A model generated the notes under the pieces. It saw only the letters and a list, made by a program, of their open reading frames with translations, was not told where the DNA came from and ran no database searches. The translations under genes and the position numbers were made by a program. Source: Bacteroidota bacterium (GTDB lineage Bacteria; Bacteroidota; Bacteroidia; Chitinophagales; Chitinophagaceae). Taken from it: DNA of 64,000 bases. The stretch's first letter is position 1; each line of letters begins with the position of its first letter. Positions 1-9,388 of this stretch are shown here, one piece after another. The DNA lies in NCBI GenBank assembly GCA_023429825.1, contig JAEZDC010000114.1:1-64000 (forward strand), written 5' to 3'.

Positions 1-892
1 CACCGGTACAGCAGCAGCTAGTACAAATAACAGGAAGGACACTTTGCCAGTCACCGTTGTTACACAAACCGGTGGTGGTGGTTTAGGTGATTCTATTGCT
101 CGTTCTTTGAGGCCAGATGGTGCTGTCGATAATTCAACTTTGGTTAGAGACAGAACCCCACTTGAGTATGAACATATCAGGATAGATGATGCCGTGTATA
201 AGCACAGAGTATGGCGTGTGATAGATACGAGAGAGAAAATGAATCTTCCTTTTAGGTATGCTGCTAATGAAGATAATGGTAACCAGAGATTCATATCTAT
301 CTTATATGAAGCAATCAAGAACGGTGGTGTTACAGCTTTTGCTCCGGATGATGACAGGTTCACTACGCCGTTAACAATGGAAGGTTTAATGAAGAAATTT
401 GCAGGAGGAAGTGATACTTCAGAAAAGTATGATTTGAACGGAAACGTTATTGGTTACGAAGTTAGACCAAGGGTGATCACTCCGGATTCTATCACGAAGT
501 TCAAGATAAAAGAAGAATGGATTTTTGATAAAGAGTCTTCCAGAATGTTTGTAAGAATCCTTGGTATAGCTCCGATGATGAAGATCAAAACAGCCAGTGG
601 CCTTACTATCGGCGACCAGGAATATCCAATATTCTGGGTTTACTATCCTGACATTCGGCCCACATTAGCTAAATATGAAGTATATAATGGTCGTAACTAT
701 GGTGGAAGAATGACATGGGAAGAATTATTCGAGAGCCGATTCTTCAGTAGTTATATAGTGAAATCTTCAATGGACAATCCGTTTGATAAAGACCTGGCAG
801 AGTTCATCAAAGACCCACTTTTCCGATTACTTGAAGGTGAAAATATTAAAGAAAAGATATTTAATTATGAGCAGAACCTCTGGTCATATTAA
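1..892 (+). CDS. gldN: Gliding motility / type IX secretion protein GldN (5' partial)
   Basis: The C-terminal ~295 residues of a GldN-family protein; the open frame runs off the left edge, so the true start is outside. GldN works in the periplasm with the lipoprotein GldK as part of the ring of the type IX secretion/gliding machinery of Bacteroidota. Recognisable stretches are RIDDAVYKHRVWRVIDTREK, the YPIFWVYYPDIRP segment and the RMTWEELFESRFFSSYI segment near the end. The first ~30 visible residues are a low-complexity Thr/Ser/Ala/Gly stretch, consistent with a linker after the signal peptide. It normally follows gldKLM, presumably just outside the window. Family assignment is from sequence recognition. 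Confidence 0.9.
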   Translation, partial: TGTAAASTNNRKDTLPVTVVTQTGGGGLGDSIARSLRPDGAVDNSTLVRDRTPLEYEHIRIDDAVYKHRVWRVIDTREKMNLPFRYAANEDNGNQRFISILYEAIKNGGVTAFAPDDDRFTTPLTMEGLMKKFAGGSDTSEKYDLNGNVIGYEVRPRVITPDSITKFKIKEEWIFDKESSRMFVRILGIAPMMKIKTASGLTIGDQEYPIFWVYYPDIRPTLAKYEVYNGRNYGGRMTWEELFESRFFSSYIVKSSMDNPFDKDLAEFIKDPLFRLLEGENIKEKIFNYEQNLWSY

Positions 893-909
893 GCTAATCA
901 ACAGCCAAT

Positions 910-937
910 AAAAAAGGAGCAGCAATGCTCCTTTTTT
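910..937 (+). terminator. Rho-independent terminator after gldN
   Basis: An AAAAAAGGAGC / GCTCCTTTTTT hairpin with a 6-nt AGCAAT loop lies 17 nt after the gldN stop. The A and T tracts flank the stem, so it can act on both strands. Confidence 0.85.
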
Positions 938-1058
938 ATTGTGTTATATGCAGAAAAATTTATAAAATCTGGAAAAAAAGACTTTTTGGGATATTACTTA
1001 ATAGTCATCGGACTATATCTTTACCTCGGTTTTTCATAGGATATTGGATTTTAAAAAC

Positions 1059-1090
1059 GGGGCTGGATGTTCATCCGAGGCCCCTTTTCT
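1059..1090 (-). terminator. Terminator between gldN and uvrC
   Basis: GGGGC ... GCCCC with an inner GGAT/ATCC pairing and a GTTC loop. It is flanked by TTTTCTTTTTT on the + side and a GTTTTTAAAA tract on the - side, and sits directly beyond the uvrC stop, so it probably ends uvrC transcription. The 120 bases between the two hairpins show nothing else. Confidence 0.7.
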
Positions 1091-1093
1091 TTT

Positions 1094-2896
1094 TTATGAG
1101 TGGAAATACTTCCAGATAATATCCGCTTTCGATCTTCCAACCAGTATCGAAAGTTCCTCCAATGTTTTTTCTCTAATGTTTTTTATTGATCTAAACTCTT
1201 TCAACAATATGTCTGCTGTTGATTTGCCTATGCCCTTTATATCTTCCAGTTCATTTTTAAATGTTCCCTTAGAACGTTTTTGGCGGTGAAACGTAATGCC
1301 GAAACGATGTACCTCATCTCGTATACGTCGTATCAACTTCAAACTTTCACTATCCCATGGTAATTTTCGGGATTCTTTATCTCCGGGGAAGAATATTTCC
1401 TCTTCATTTTTTGCTACGCCTATGATGCTCATCTGGCCAAGGAGATCAAGCTCTCTCAAAGCTTCTATTGCTGCATTTAACTGTCCTTTGCCTCCATCGA
1501 TTATCACTAGTTGAGGCAAAGGTTTCTCTTCCAATGTCAAGCGCCTGTAGCGCCGATGCACGACCTCTTTCATCGTGGCAAAATCGTTTATCCCTTCAAC
1601 TGTCTTTACATTGAAATGCCGGTAATCTGCCTTGCTGGGAATACCATCCCTGAAACATACCATCGCTGATACAGGAAAGCTACCTTGGAAATTGGAATTA
1701 TCAAAGCACTCGATGTGTAAAGGAGCCTCCGGCAGATGTAGATCATTTTGTAACTGGTATAAAACTTTTTTTCTTTCCTTATCTGTGGTACCCTCGAGTT
1801 GCAATATTTTTTTTCTGTGAAGTTCTTCTTTGTAATATTCCACGTTCTTCAACGAAAGATCAAGCAATTTCTTTTTATCTCCTCCTTTAGGAATGGATAT
1901 TACCAGATCCGGTTCATGATATTCTATTTCGTAAGGAACGATGATCTCTTTAGCATTACTGCTAAATGTATTCCTGATATTGCTGATAGCAAAGCTTAAA
2001 ACCTCTTCATCGGTTTCTTCCAAATGCGTTTTTAATTGGATGGTATGTGTTTGTACAATTGTTCCATTTTGGACCATCAGGTAGTTCACGTAAGCATTCT
2101 CAAATTCTTTTACAATAGAGAAAACATCTATGTTGGAAAGATGCTTACTTACTATGACCGATCGTGCCTGGTAATTTTCCAGGTAATCAATCTTTTTCCT
2201 GATAAGGTCTGCCCGTTCGAATTGCAGTTCAGAAGCAAGTAGCTGCATTTCTTTTTTGAAATGATTGACAACCGGAGATAAATTGCCTTTCAGAATATTT
2301 CTTACTTGTTGTAATCCTTCCCTGTAGTTCTCTTCTGTTTGTAAACCCTCGCAAGGGCCTTTACAATTGCCTAAATGATATTCAAGGCACACCTTGAATT
2401 TGCCGCGTTGAATATTAGCAGGTGTCAGATTCAGTGTGCAGGTGCGTAAAGGAATATTACTTTTTATAAAGTTGATCAACTCCCGAACCTTTGCTACAGA
2501 AGTAAAAGGCCCTAAATACTCCGATCCATCTTCGATTTTCCTTCTCGTTAAAAATACGCGGGGGAAGTTTTCCTTTTTGATAACGATGAAAGGGTAGCTT
2601 TTATCGTCTTTTAAACTGATATTAAACAGTGGCTGAAATTGCTTGATCAAAGAGTTTTCAAGGAACAATGCATCCTGTTCAGAATCAACAATGGTAAAGT
2701 CGATCTTAGTGATCCTGTTAACCAGCTCATGTGTTTTATAGCTGTTAAGCGATTTTGTAAAATAAGATGATACTCTTTTCCGGAGATTTTTTGCTTTCCC
2801 TACATACAGCAATACATTCTTCGCATCATAATACTTATATATGCCTGGCTGAGTGGGGATCTTATGTGATAGTTGCTGAAACTCTTCATTCGTCAT
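1094..2896 (-). CDS. uvrC: Excinuclease ABC subunit C
   Basis: The dual-incision nuclease of nucleotide excision repair (works with UvrA/UvrB on DNA lesions). At 600 aa it is of normal length. The domains are in the expected order: GIY-YIG nuclease at about 15-95 (PGIYKYYDAKNVLLYVGKAK); a cysteine cluster near 160-190 (C...CLEYHLGNCKGPC) of the kind that binds an Fe-S cluster in UvrC; a UVR motif near 205-240; the RNase H-like second nuclease (IECFDNSNFQG, then IIDGGKGQLNAA); and C-terminal helix-hairpin-helix motifs (LEDIKGIGKSTADILL). Its start codon overlaps the stop of the upstream lipoprotein gene by 11 bases, so the two are probably cotranscribed. Confidence 0.97.
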   Translation of the reverse strand: MTNEEFQQLSHKIPTQPGIYKYYDAKNVLLYVGKAKNLRKRVSSYFTKSLNSYKTHELVNRITKIDFTIVDSEQDALFLENSLIKQFQPLFNISLKDDKSYPFIVIKKENFPRVFLTRRKIEDGSEYLGPFTSVAKVRELINFIKSNIPLRTCTLNLTPANIQRGKFKVCLEYHLGNCKGPCEGLQTEENYREGLQQVRNILKGNLSPVVNHFKKEMQLLASELQFERADLIRKKIDYLENYQARSVIVSKHLSNIDVFSIVKEFENAYVNYLMVQNGTIVQTHTIQLKTHLEETDEEVLSFAISNIRNTFSSNAKEIIVPYEIEYHEPDLVISIPKGGDKKKLLDLSLKNVEYYKEELHRKKILQLEGTTDKERKKVLYQLQNDLHLPEAPLHIECFDNSNFQGSFPVSAMVCFRDGIPSKADYRHFNVKTVEGINDFATMKEVVHRRYRRLTLEEKPLPQLVIIDGGKGQLNAAIEALRELDLLGQMSIIGVAKNEEEIFFPGDKESRKLPWDSESLKLIRRIRDEVHRFGITFHRQKRSKGTFKNELEDIKGIGKSTADILLKEFRSIKNIREKTLEELSILVGRSKADIIWKYFHS

Positions 2897-3479
2897 TGCG
2901 AATATTTTTGTTGTTCCACACCACCTGGGTTTGCTGCGTTGACTGATACGTATTTTTAGAGCCTGTTCTTATGATCTCGTAGCTTTGTCCCCCTTTCCAC
3001 ACGAGATGTTCCGTATAGCTTGTGTCGTTGCGGTCGAACAATTTTTTTATATCGATGCGCTTTACTTTTTGCGTTTCATTATCGAGCATTACATCAATCG
3101 TTTGCACCGCTTTTTTTGGATCTATTGATTTGTATGTAAGCACAAAGCTGTTAGTGCTTGCATCTTCAAAAACGCTTTCGGAATAATATCGCTTTACTTT
3201 AGGATCGTTAATATCAGCTTCAGCAAAAATGGCGGCCAAAGTGTTGAAGTCCTCTTTAGATATTGTAACGGAATCTATAGGTTTATTATCTACGATCAGT
3301 CTTTTATAAATATAATAAGGTGTCTGATTTACATTCTGAACCTCTTCATTAATGAATTGTTTTAATTGGAAGTAGGTTACTGAATCATTATCCACAGTAG
3401 GAATAACATCCGGAGTTTCATTTTCCTTGCAACTGGTACAATATATAAAACAGGATAGTAAGAAGATATTCCATTTCAT
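2886..3479 (-). CDS. Hypothetical lipoprotein
   Basis: 197 aa with a lipoprotein signal: a short hydrophobic N-terminus ending in a lipobox-like CTSC, so the mature protein likely starts at Cys17 and is membrane-anchored. The rest is polar, with no family I recognise; the C-terminus (VWKGGQSYEIIRTGS) looks beta-rich. It sits directly upstream of uvrC and overlaps it by 11 bases. A role in DNA repair is not implied; such pairs are often positional only. Confidence 0.75.
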   Translation of the reverse strand: MKWNIFLLSCFIYCTSCKENETPDVIPTVDNDSVTYFQLKQFINEEVQNVNQTPYYIYKRLIVDNKPIDSVTISKEDFNTLAAIFAEADINDPKVKRYYSESVFEDASTNSFVLTYKSIDPKKAVQTIDVMLDNETQKVKRIDIKKLFDRNDTSYTEHLVWKGGQSYEIIRTGSKNTYQSTQQTQVVWNNKNIRNDE

Positions 3480-3496
3480 TCGGTAAAAGTAGTTAA

Positions 3497-3525
3497 CAAA
3501 TAAAAAAGAGCTGCAATGCAGCTCT
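3497..3525 (-). terminator. Terminator after the sigma-factor partner gene
   Basis: A perfect 8-bp stem AGAGCTGC / GCAGCTCT with AAT loop. Read on the - strand it is followed by TTTTTTATTTG. It lies 26 bases beyond the stop of the - strand gene ending at 3551. Confidence 0.8.
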
Positions 3526-3550
3526 CCTTTAGCAGTAGTTTAAGTTGCGG

Positions 3551-4957
3551 CTACAAACTTTTTACAAAACCTATCTTAACTCCATAATCGATCAGGTACT
3601 CACGAATCGGATAAGGTTTTGAATATGTTGGCAAATGCTGGTATCTCACCTGTGGGGCCAATCTCCATTCAAGCTTACCAGTTTGATATCTAACGATGGC
3701 TTCTAAAGTGCTATTTACATTCCAGTTGCGGAGAAGGGTCTTTCCATTCGCATAATTTTTCAGATCAGTAGAGATCATGTATGAATTTCCCGGAGTGAAT
3801 GTGTAAGTAGGTTGTAATGTGGCGCCTACAGCAAAACCAAAGTTATTTCTATTAACCAGATCATACTCAATACCAATTGGCATTGCTACCTGGTAATATT
3901 TATTTACAAGCTCGGTAGCCATATTTCCATTCTGGTTGCGGTACATTGCATAAGTGTGTAAAGTGTCAACTGAATTTCCTCTCACCAGCGCAATAGCTGT
4001 TACTTCTAATCCACTATAGTATGCTGCAATGTTATATTGACGGATATTTAATTGAAGCCCTGATTTAATTCTGAAATTGTTAGTTAATTGATATGAAACA
4101 GCAGCACCTATTTCAGTACCCATTCCGGGGCGATGCTTTACAGCATTATTTACATCAATGGCATTAGTATTAGCTGCTGGGGCGTTTGATGAAGATGGTT
4201 TACTGCTTGCTAATTCTCTAAAGCTTGCCGAAGGTGTGATGTAGAACTGTAATCCCCATCGCGACGCTCTACCATTCGTCTTCGGTAAGGCCACTATAGC
4301 AGAAGTTTGTTCTTTCATTTCATTATCATCACGATGAGCTAACTCTTTTACTACAGGCGAAGCTTCAAGAGCTTCTTTCTGGATCTCATCAATTATTGTG
4401 GCAGATACATCATTATCATTTGCTTTTATAATCAAAGTCTTCTCAAGCTGCTGCTCGTTATCTATTATTTCTTCACTTGCAGACCTTTCAGAATTTGCTC
4501 CAATAGCTGTAATGCTGGTATTTACAAGCGGTACTACACTAGAGAAAGTGTTGCGCTCGTCGTTATCAGGAGCAATGCTTTCGGGAACGATAGTAGAAGC
4601 TTCATCTTTCTCACCAAATATCAAATCTCTATTTATTGAATTGAATTTTTGGGAGTTTACCGCCTTAGCAGGATTAAGTTGATCAGCAATTGAAGTAAAT
4701 GCTAAGCCTGTTTTGTTTGGTTGGTGCTTAACAGCGTTCTGAACATGTACTATCGACTTGTCATCAGTTAGTACAGTACAAACAGTTAATGCAGCAATAA
4801 TAAGAATGGCAAAGAAGTTAAGCCCCGGCCAGGTTCGGTGACCATGCAGTTGTTTATAAATTCCTTTCCAAACCGCATCTGAAGGATACATCCTGTGCAT
4901 CCGCGTCTGCTGTTGCAGGAATTTCTCAAAATCGTTATTGAAGTGTTGGTTTTCCAT
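3551..4957 (-). CDS. Membrane-anchored protein with C-terminal beta-barrel-like domain, sigma-factor partner
   Basis: 468 aa. Residues 1-45 are soluble (RMYPSDAVWKGIYKQLHG), as in the cytoplasmic part of anti-sigma factors. Residues about 46-63 form one hydrophobic helix (LNFFAILIIAALTVCTVL). A long polar low-complexity stretch follows (about 65-240). The last ~220 residues alternate like outer-membrane beta strands (QFYITPSASFREL, GTEIGAAVSYQL, WRLAPQVRYQHLP, IDYGVKIGFVKSL). It starts 7 bases after the ECF sigma gene, the classic place for its anti-sigma partner. I infer an anti-sigma-like or envelope-sensing role. The barrel-like domain may instead stay in the periplasm; not proven by sequence. 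Confidence 0.6.
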   Translation of the reverse strand: MENQHFNNDFEKFLQQQTRMHRMYPSDAVWKGIYKQLHGHRTWPGLNFFAILIIAALTVCTVLTDDKSIVHVQNAVKHQPNKTGLAFTSIADQLNPAKAVNSQKFNSINRDLIFGEKDEASTIVPESIAPDNDERNTFSSVVPLVNTSITAIGANSERSASEEIIDNEQQLEKTLIIKANDNDVSATIIDEIQKEALEASPVVKELAHRDDNEMKEQTSAIVALPKTNGRASRWGLQFYITPSASFRELASSKPSSSNAPAANTNAIDVNNAVKHRPGMGTEIGAAVSYQLTNNFRIKSGLQLNIRQYNIAAYYSGLEVTAIALVRGNSVDTLHTYAMYRNQNGNMATELVNKYYQVAMPIGIEYDLVNRNNFGFAVGATLQPTYTFTPGNSYMISTDLKNYANGKTLLRNWNVNSTLEAIVRYQTGKLEWRLAPQVRYQHLPTYSKPYPIREYLIDYGVKIGFVKSL

Positions 4958-4963
4958 AGTTAG

Positions 4964-5545
4964 TTATCCCTTCTTTAATGAAACAAGCCAGTCGAATTGT
5001 TCCTTTGGTTTTTCAACGATGTTCTTTCTCATCAAAATGGTCTCTAACATCGCCTTAGCTCTTGTATATTGGCTTCTGCTGGTGCTTTCTTCGATGTCAA
5101 GCATGCCGGCTATCTCTTTGTGACTATAACCTTCTAATGCATACAGGTTAAGGACCGTTCTGTATCCAACCGGTAAGAGCCTGATGCACTCAACTACTTG
5201 TTTTGCCTGCATTATAGAAGGAATGGTTTCTTCCTTTACAGCCACGGAAGAGGCATACGCCAGGTCAAGGCTTTCATTAAATTTCTTGTACTTCTTCAGG
5301 AAGTTAATGCAGGTATGCACGATAATACGCCTGATCCAGCCTTCAAATGCTCCTTTGTTTTGAAAGGTGTGGATCTGCATAAATACTTTGATAAAGGCTT
5401 CCTGCAACATATCTTCTGCATCTTCCTTGCTTTGCGCAAACCTGTAACAAACAGAAAGCATTTTAGGACTGTACCTGTTATACAGTTCTCGTTGTGCTGC
5501 AGCATCTTGCTGTATGCATCCGAAAATGAGGGATTCTTCTGTCAT
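4964..5545 (-). CDS. ECF-type RNA polymerase sigma factor
   Basis: A sigma-70 family extracytoplasmic-function factor, 193 aa from the chosen start. Region 2 is visible around AEDMLQEAFIKVFMQIHTF and region 4 around LNLYALEGYSHKEIAGMLDI. The longer frame would begin at 5623, but its extra 26 residues (RRSSGDKPNLS...) are unlike ECF N-termini. MTEESLIFGCIQQDAAAQRE matches the family and has ATG at 5545. It probably directs RNA polymerase to envelope-related promoters; the target is unknown. The gene directly downstream (3551-4957) is likely its regulatory partner. Confidence 0.9.
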   Translation of the reverse strand: MTEESLIFGCIQQDAAAQRELYNRYSPKMLSVCYRFAQSKEDAEDMLQEAFIKVFMQIHTFQNKGAFEGWIRRIIVHTCINFLKKYKKFNESLDLAYASSVAVKEETIPSIMQAKQVVECIRLLPVGYRTVLNLYALEGYSHKEIAGMLDIEESTSRSQYTRAKAMLETILMRKNIVEKPKEQFDWLVSLKKG

Positions 5546-5788
5546 ATTAGGATGGGAAACGATCCTAAATATAGACAAATTTGGTTTATCACCACTGCTT
5601 CTTCTACTGAAAGGCACACCCATTGACGAACTAATTAAGATGATTACTTAAGATTCCCAGTAAGCAGTTACCTGGTTGTTACGGTTATTAGTATTGACAA
5701 AGCCTTTGGTGTGTATGCTGCACTGCATTTTTAAGTTAAGCAGCCAAAAAATATTGTCCTTTAAAGCTCAGGGAATATAATGGAATCC

Positions 5789-5796
5789 TATTTTTG
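5789..5796 (+). promoter_or_regulatory. Bacteroidota -7 element (TATTTTTG) of the TonB receptor gene
   Basis: Fits the TAnnTTTG -7 consensus and lies 21 bases before the ATG. I could not find a well-spaced -33 TTTG, so this rests on one element. The rest of the 5546-5816 gap between divergent genes shows no other clear feature. Confidence 0.4.
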
Positions 5797-5816
5797 CAAC
5801 CTTGTAACAAAAAACG

Positions 5817-8192
5817 ATGAAACAACTAGGATTGATAATAGGCTACTTAGTCCTGAACCTCAGTGGGGAAGCCCAAAGAGCCACTCTTTCAGGAAGAGTT
5901 ACCGATGATAAGGGCAGAGGTATGCCGGGCGCCACGATATTCATACATGATATTAAGACTGGTGCTATTTCGGATTCCAGCGGATATTATAAAACATCAA
6001 GCATTGCTTCTGGTAACTACCTTGTTGAAGTGAGCTACCAGGGCTATAGCTCTATTACCGAGCAGGTGCACATAACAGGTAACACTATCAAAGATTTTTC
6101 TCTCTATGAGGCCGTTGCAGAGCACCAGGGAGTGATCGTTACCGGGGTAACATCTGCTATTAAACTAAGGCAGGCCACGCAACCCGTAACATTATTAAGA
6201 AAGTTGAATCTCCTCCAAACGCCATCAACCAATATCATTGATGCTTTAACCCGGCAGCCAGGTATAAGTGCGATCTCTACGGGCCAGGCAATTGCAAAAC
6301 CTGTTATAAGAGGATTGGGCTACAACCGTATGATCGTATTAAATGACGGCGTGCGGCAAGAAGGGCAGCAATGGGGTGATGAGCATGGAATTGAAATAGA
6401 CGAATATAGTGTTCAGCGGGTAGAGATATTAAAGGGTCCGGCCTCATTGATGTACGGAAGCGATGCAATGGCAGGGGTGATGAATTTTATGACCAATGTT
6501 CCTGTGGAACAGGGGGCCATCAAAGGAAACCTTTTTGGGACTATGATGGATAACAACGATCTGCTTGGCTTCAACGCAAATCTTGCCGGTCATTTGAAAG
6601 GAGGTTTTAACTGGAATATTTATGGCAGTAAAAAAGCTGCAGGTGATTACACAAACAGATTGGATAGAAAGGTTTTTAACAGCAGGTTCAATGATAAAAG
6701 CATAGGCGGATATATTGGTGTAAACCAGCATTGGGGATATGCTCATTTACTGTTCAGTAATTTTCAACAACAGCTAGGACTAGTAGAAGGTGAAAGGGAT
6801 TCTGCTACGGGTAAATTTTTGGTATACCCTGAAACTGTATACGAAAGGATCGCCACTGAAGATGAATTACATAGTAAGGAAGTATATGCACCATATCAAA
6901 CCATTCAGCATAGAAAAGTAACAAGCGATAATAACTTCAACATTGGTAAAGGACATTTAAATGCAACAGTTGGCTTTCAGCATAATCAACGGAAAGAGTT
7001 TGGTGATCCTGTAAGTAATGTCCCGGAGTTGCATTTTGATCTAAAGACGATCAATTACAATTTTCAATATCATCCTCACCAGATCAATAGCTGGAATGTT
7101 ACGATCGGTTTGAATGGTATGCAGCAGCGTAACAGGAACTTGGGAGAAGAAGTGATCATTCCTGAATACAAGCAACTTGATGCAGGGTTATTTGCATATG
7201 CAAAAAGAACTTTAAACAAGTACACTTTTACCGGCGGATTGAGAGCCGATATCCGAAGACTGGAGACATTTGAATTGATAGAAGGGACTGATCTAAAGTT
7301 CAGTGCACTTAATAAAACTTTCAGCAATTTCAGTGGAAGTGCAGGCTTTAGTTTTGAAGCTTCCAAAGAGATCACACTGAAAGCAAATATTGCCAGGGGC
7401 TTCAGAGCGCCGACCGTGGCAGAATTGTTGAGTAATGGTGCACATGAAGGAACTGACAGATATGAATACGGTACACGGGATCTAAAGAGTGAAACTTCTT
7501 TACAACTTGATGGTGGTATAGAATTGAACTCAGAACATTTCGGCGTTAAGCTGAATGCGTTCTATAATCATATTCAGAATTATATTTTTTATCGCAGGCT
7601 TAGCAATATAGCAGGAACAGATTCTTTGATCAATGTAGATGGAGAAGATCTGCAGGCATTCAGTTTTGATCAGTCGGCAGCTACATTGAACGGGTTTGAA
7701 TTGAGCTTTGATCTACACCCGCACCCATTAGACTGGCTCCATTTTGAGAATAGTTTTTCTTTTGTAAGAGGTAGTTTCAATAAAGCTTTAGAAGGAGTAA
7801 GAGATCTTCCTTTTATTCCTGCACCCAAGTGGCACAGTGAATTGAGAGGCGATTTTAAAAAGCTGGGGGAGAACTTTCAGAACTTATACATCAAGTTTGA
7901 AATGGAGAAGGTATCTACACAGGAAAGGGTGTTTTACGCTTACAATACGGAAACGCCTACAGAAGGGTATGCATTATTCAATATTGGGATGGGAACCGAT
8001 ATTGGTGCTGAAGGAAAGAAGCTACTGAGTTTACATCTTTCGTTCAATAATATTTCTGGTGTGGCGTATCAAAATCACCTGAGCCGGTTGAAGTATACAG
8101 ATTACAATTATGTAAATGGAAGAAGAGGTGTGTTCAACATGGGCAGAAGTTTTATGTTGAAGATAAATGTGCCGTTGGATTTTAAGTTGTGA
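5817..8192 (+). CDS. TonB-dependent outer-membrane receptor
   Basis: 791 aa. Signal peptide (MKQLGLIIGYLVLNLSGEAQ), then a carboxypeptidase-D regulatory-like domain at about 20-105 (LSGRVTDDKGRGMPGATIFI), a plug at about 120-225 (IIDALTRQPGISAIS; VEILKGPASLMYGSDAMAGV) and a 22-strand-type barrel to a C-terminal strand ending in FKL. Energised by TonB-ExbBD, it imports a ligand across the outer membrane. The plug motif DGVRQEGQQWGDEHGIEID is typical of one Bacteroidota subgroup, but I cannot name the substrate. No SusD partner follows, so it is not a SusC/D pair. It is divergent from the ECF sigma gene, with no evidence of direct control. Confidence 0.93.
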   Translation: MKQLGLIIGYLVLNLSGEAQRATLSGRVTDDKGRGMPGATIFIHDIKTGAISDSSGYYKTSSIASGNYLVEVSYQGYSSITEQVHITGNTIKDFSLYEAVAEHQGVIVTGVTSAIKLRQATQPVTLLRKLNLLQTPSTNIIDALTRQPGISAISTGQAIAKPVIRGLGYNRMIVLNDGVRQEGQQWGDEHGIEIDEYSVQRVEILKGPASLMYGSDAMAGVMNFMTNVPVEQGAIKGNLFGTMMDNNDLLGFNANLAGHLKGGFNWNIYGSKKAAGDYTNRLDRKVFNSRFNDKSIGGYIGVNQHWGYAHLLFSNFQQQLGLVEGERDSATGKFLVYPETVYERIATEDELHSKEVYAPYQTIQHRKVTSDNNFNIGKGHLNATVGFQHNQRKEFGDPVSNVPELHFDLKTINYNFQYHPHQINSWNVTIGLNGMQQRNRNLGEEVIIPEYKQLDAGLFAYAKRTLNKYTFTGGLRADIRRLETFELIEGTDLKFSALNKTFSNFSGSAGFSFEASKEITLKANIARGFRAPTVAELLSNGAHEGTDRYEYGTRDLKSETSLQLDGGIELNSEHFGVKLNAFYNHIQNYIFYRRLSNIAGTDSLINVDGEDLQAFSFDQSAATLNGFELSFDLHPHPLDWLHFENSFSFVRGSFNKALEGVRDLPFIPAPKWHSELRGDFKKLGENFQNLYIKFEMEKVSTQERVFYAYNTETPTEGYALFNIGMGTDIGAEGKKLLSLHLSFNNISGVAYQNHLSRLKYTDYNYVNGRRGVFNMGRSFMLKINVPLDFKL

Positions 8193-8197
8193 GAAGG

Positions 8198-8295
8198 GGT
8201 GAGCGGTCAGCAGTGAGCGGTGAGCAGTCAGCAGTCAGCGGTCAGCGGTCAGCAGTGAGTGGTGAGTAGTGAGCAGTCGGTGGTCAGCAGTGAGC
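8198..8295 (+). repeat. Tandem heptanucleotide repeat, 14 units
   Basis: Fourteen consecutive 7-mers in perfect phase, consensus RGTSAGC (variants GGTGAGC, GGTCAGC, AGTGAGC, AGTCAGC, with C-to-T or A-to-G changes in a few), start 6 bases after the TonB receptor stop. No coding frame. The following 8296-8450 has no gene; it contains one copy of a 16-mer (8372-8387) that recurs near 63.7 kb. Confidence 0.9.
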
Positions 8296-8371
8296 TTTTG
8301 GATGGAGCCATCCGCTTAACTGAATAAGAAGTATAAAGAAGCCATACTGTTGACATGAAAACTAAAGGCAG

Positions 8372-8387
8372 AAGAGTGCGACGCAAG
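8372..8387 (+). repeat. Dispersed 16-mer AAGAGTGCGACGCAAG, copy 1
   Basis: Identical to 63719-63734, also intergenic. Flanks are different beyond the 16 bases. Likely part of a dispersed intergenic repeat family of this genome (inference). Confidence 0.5.
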
Positions 8388-8458
8388 CAGTGATGCCATG
8401 GAAAACAATAGCTGGTTACATAATTTGTATCATCAGCTGAAACTATTTTAAAATGATG

Positions 8459-8466
8459 TAGGTTTG
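8459..8466 (+). promoter_or_regulatory. Bacteroidota -7 element (TAGGTTTG) before sucD
   Basis: Exact match to TAnnTTTG, 25 bases before the sucD ATG. A TTTG at 8424-8427 is too far away to be a standard -33 element, so confidence is modest. Confidence 0.45.
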
Positions 8467-8491
8467 CCGCCGTTTACAAATAAATAATCTT

Positions 8492-9364
8492 ATGTCAGTA
8501 TTGGTTAATAAGAGTTCTAAAGTGATCGTACAGGGTTTTACGGGTACGGAAGGTACGTTTCATGCTACGCAGATGATTGAATACGGAACGAACGTGGTGG
8601 GTGGCGTTACGCCCGGTAAAGGTGGTGGTACGCACCTGGATAAACCCATATTCAATACAGTGGCCGAAGCTGTGAAGCAAACCGGTGCTGATGTGAGTAT
8701 TATTTTTGTGCCGCCTGCTTTTGCAGCGGATGCTATCATGGAAGCTGCAGATGCCGGAATTGGATTAGTGGTTTGCATCACTGAAGGAATTCCTGTGCAG
8801 GATATGGTGAAGGTGAGAAATTATTTATTGGGTAAGCAAACAAGATTGATCGGGCCAAACTGCCCTGGTGTGATCACTGCTGACGAAGCAAAAGTGGGTA
8901 TCATGCCGGGATTCATTTTTAAGAAAGGGAAGATCGGAATCGTATCAAAAAGCGGAACGCTTACTTATGAAGCTGCCGACCAGGTGGTGAAAGCGGGGAT
9001 GGGTGTTTCTACTGCTATAGGTATTGGTGGCGACCCCATTATTGGAACGACAACTAAAGAGGCAGTGGAGTTGTTTATGAACGATCCGGAAACTGAAGGC
9101 ATTGTAATGATCGGTGAGATCGGTGGTGGTATGGAAGCTGAGGCTGCAAGATGGATCAAAGAAAATTCAAAGAAGCCTGTGGTTGGTTTTATTGCAGGGC
9201 AAACAGCGCCTCCGGGCAGAAGGATGGGGCATGCCGGAGCGATCATTGGGGGAGCTGAAGATACTGCTGAAGCTAAGATGAAAATTATGAGTGAGTGCGG
9301 AATCAAAGTGGTGGCAAGCCCGGCGGATATTGGTAAGACGATGGCTGAGGCGTTGAAGAAATAA
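8492..9364 (+). CDS. sucD: Succinyl-CoA synthetase (ADP-forming) alpha subunit
   Basis: 290 aa, the normal length. It forms succinate and ATP from succinyl-CoA in the TCA cycle, with the beta subunit SucC. The N-terminal CoA-binding Rossmann domain is clear ([20 protein letters not shown]), followed by the ligase domain ([12 protein letters not shown] holds the phosphorylated active-site histidine). Stands alone; sucC is not adjacent, as is usual in Bacteroidota. A hairpin terminator follows. Confidence 0.97.
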   Translation: MSVLVNKSSKVIVQGFTGTEGTFHATQMIEYGTNVVGGVTPGKGGGTHLDKPIFNTVAEAVKQTGADVSIIFVPPAFAADAIMEAADAGIGLVVCITEGIPVQDMVKVRNYLLGKQTRLIGPNCPGVITADEAKVGIMPGFIFKKGKIGIVSKSGTLTYEAADQVVKAGMGVSTAIGIGGDPIIGTTTKEAVELFMNDPETEGIVMIGEIGGGMEAEAARWIKENSKKPVVGFIAGQTAPPGRRMGHAGAIIGGAEDTAEAKMKIMSECGIKVVASPADIGKTMAEALKK

Positions 9365-9388
9365 AAGAGATGCTTTGAATATTTTAGG

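Noticed and set aside
5546..5623. Longer sigma factor from 5623
   Set aside because: The additional 26 residues are unlike family N-termini; ATG 5545 gives the standard start.
8198..8295. Heptamer array as a CRISPR
   Set aside because: Units of 7 bases without spacers and no cas genes; it is a simple tandem repeat.
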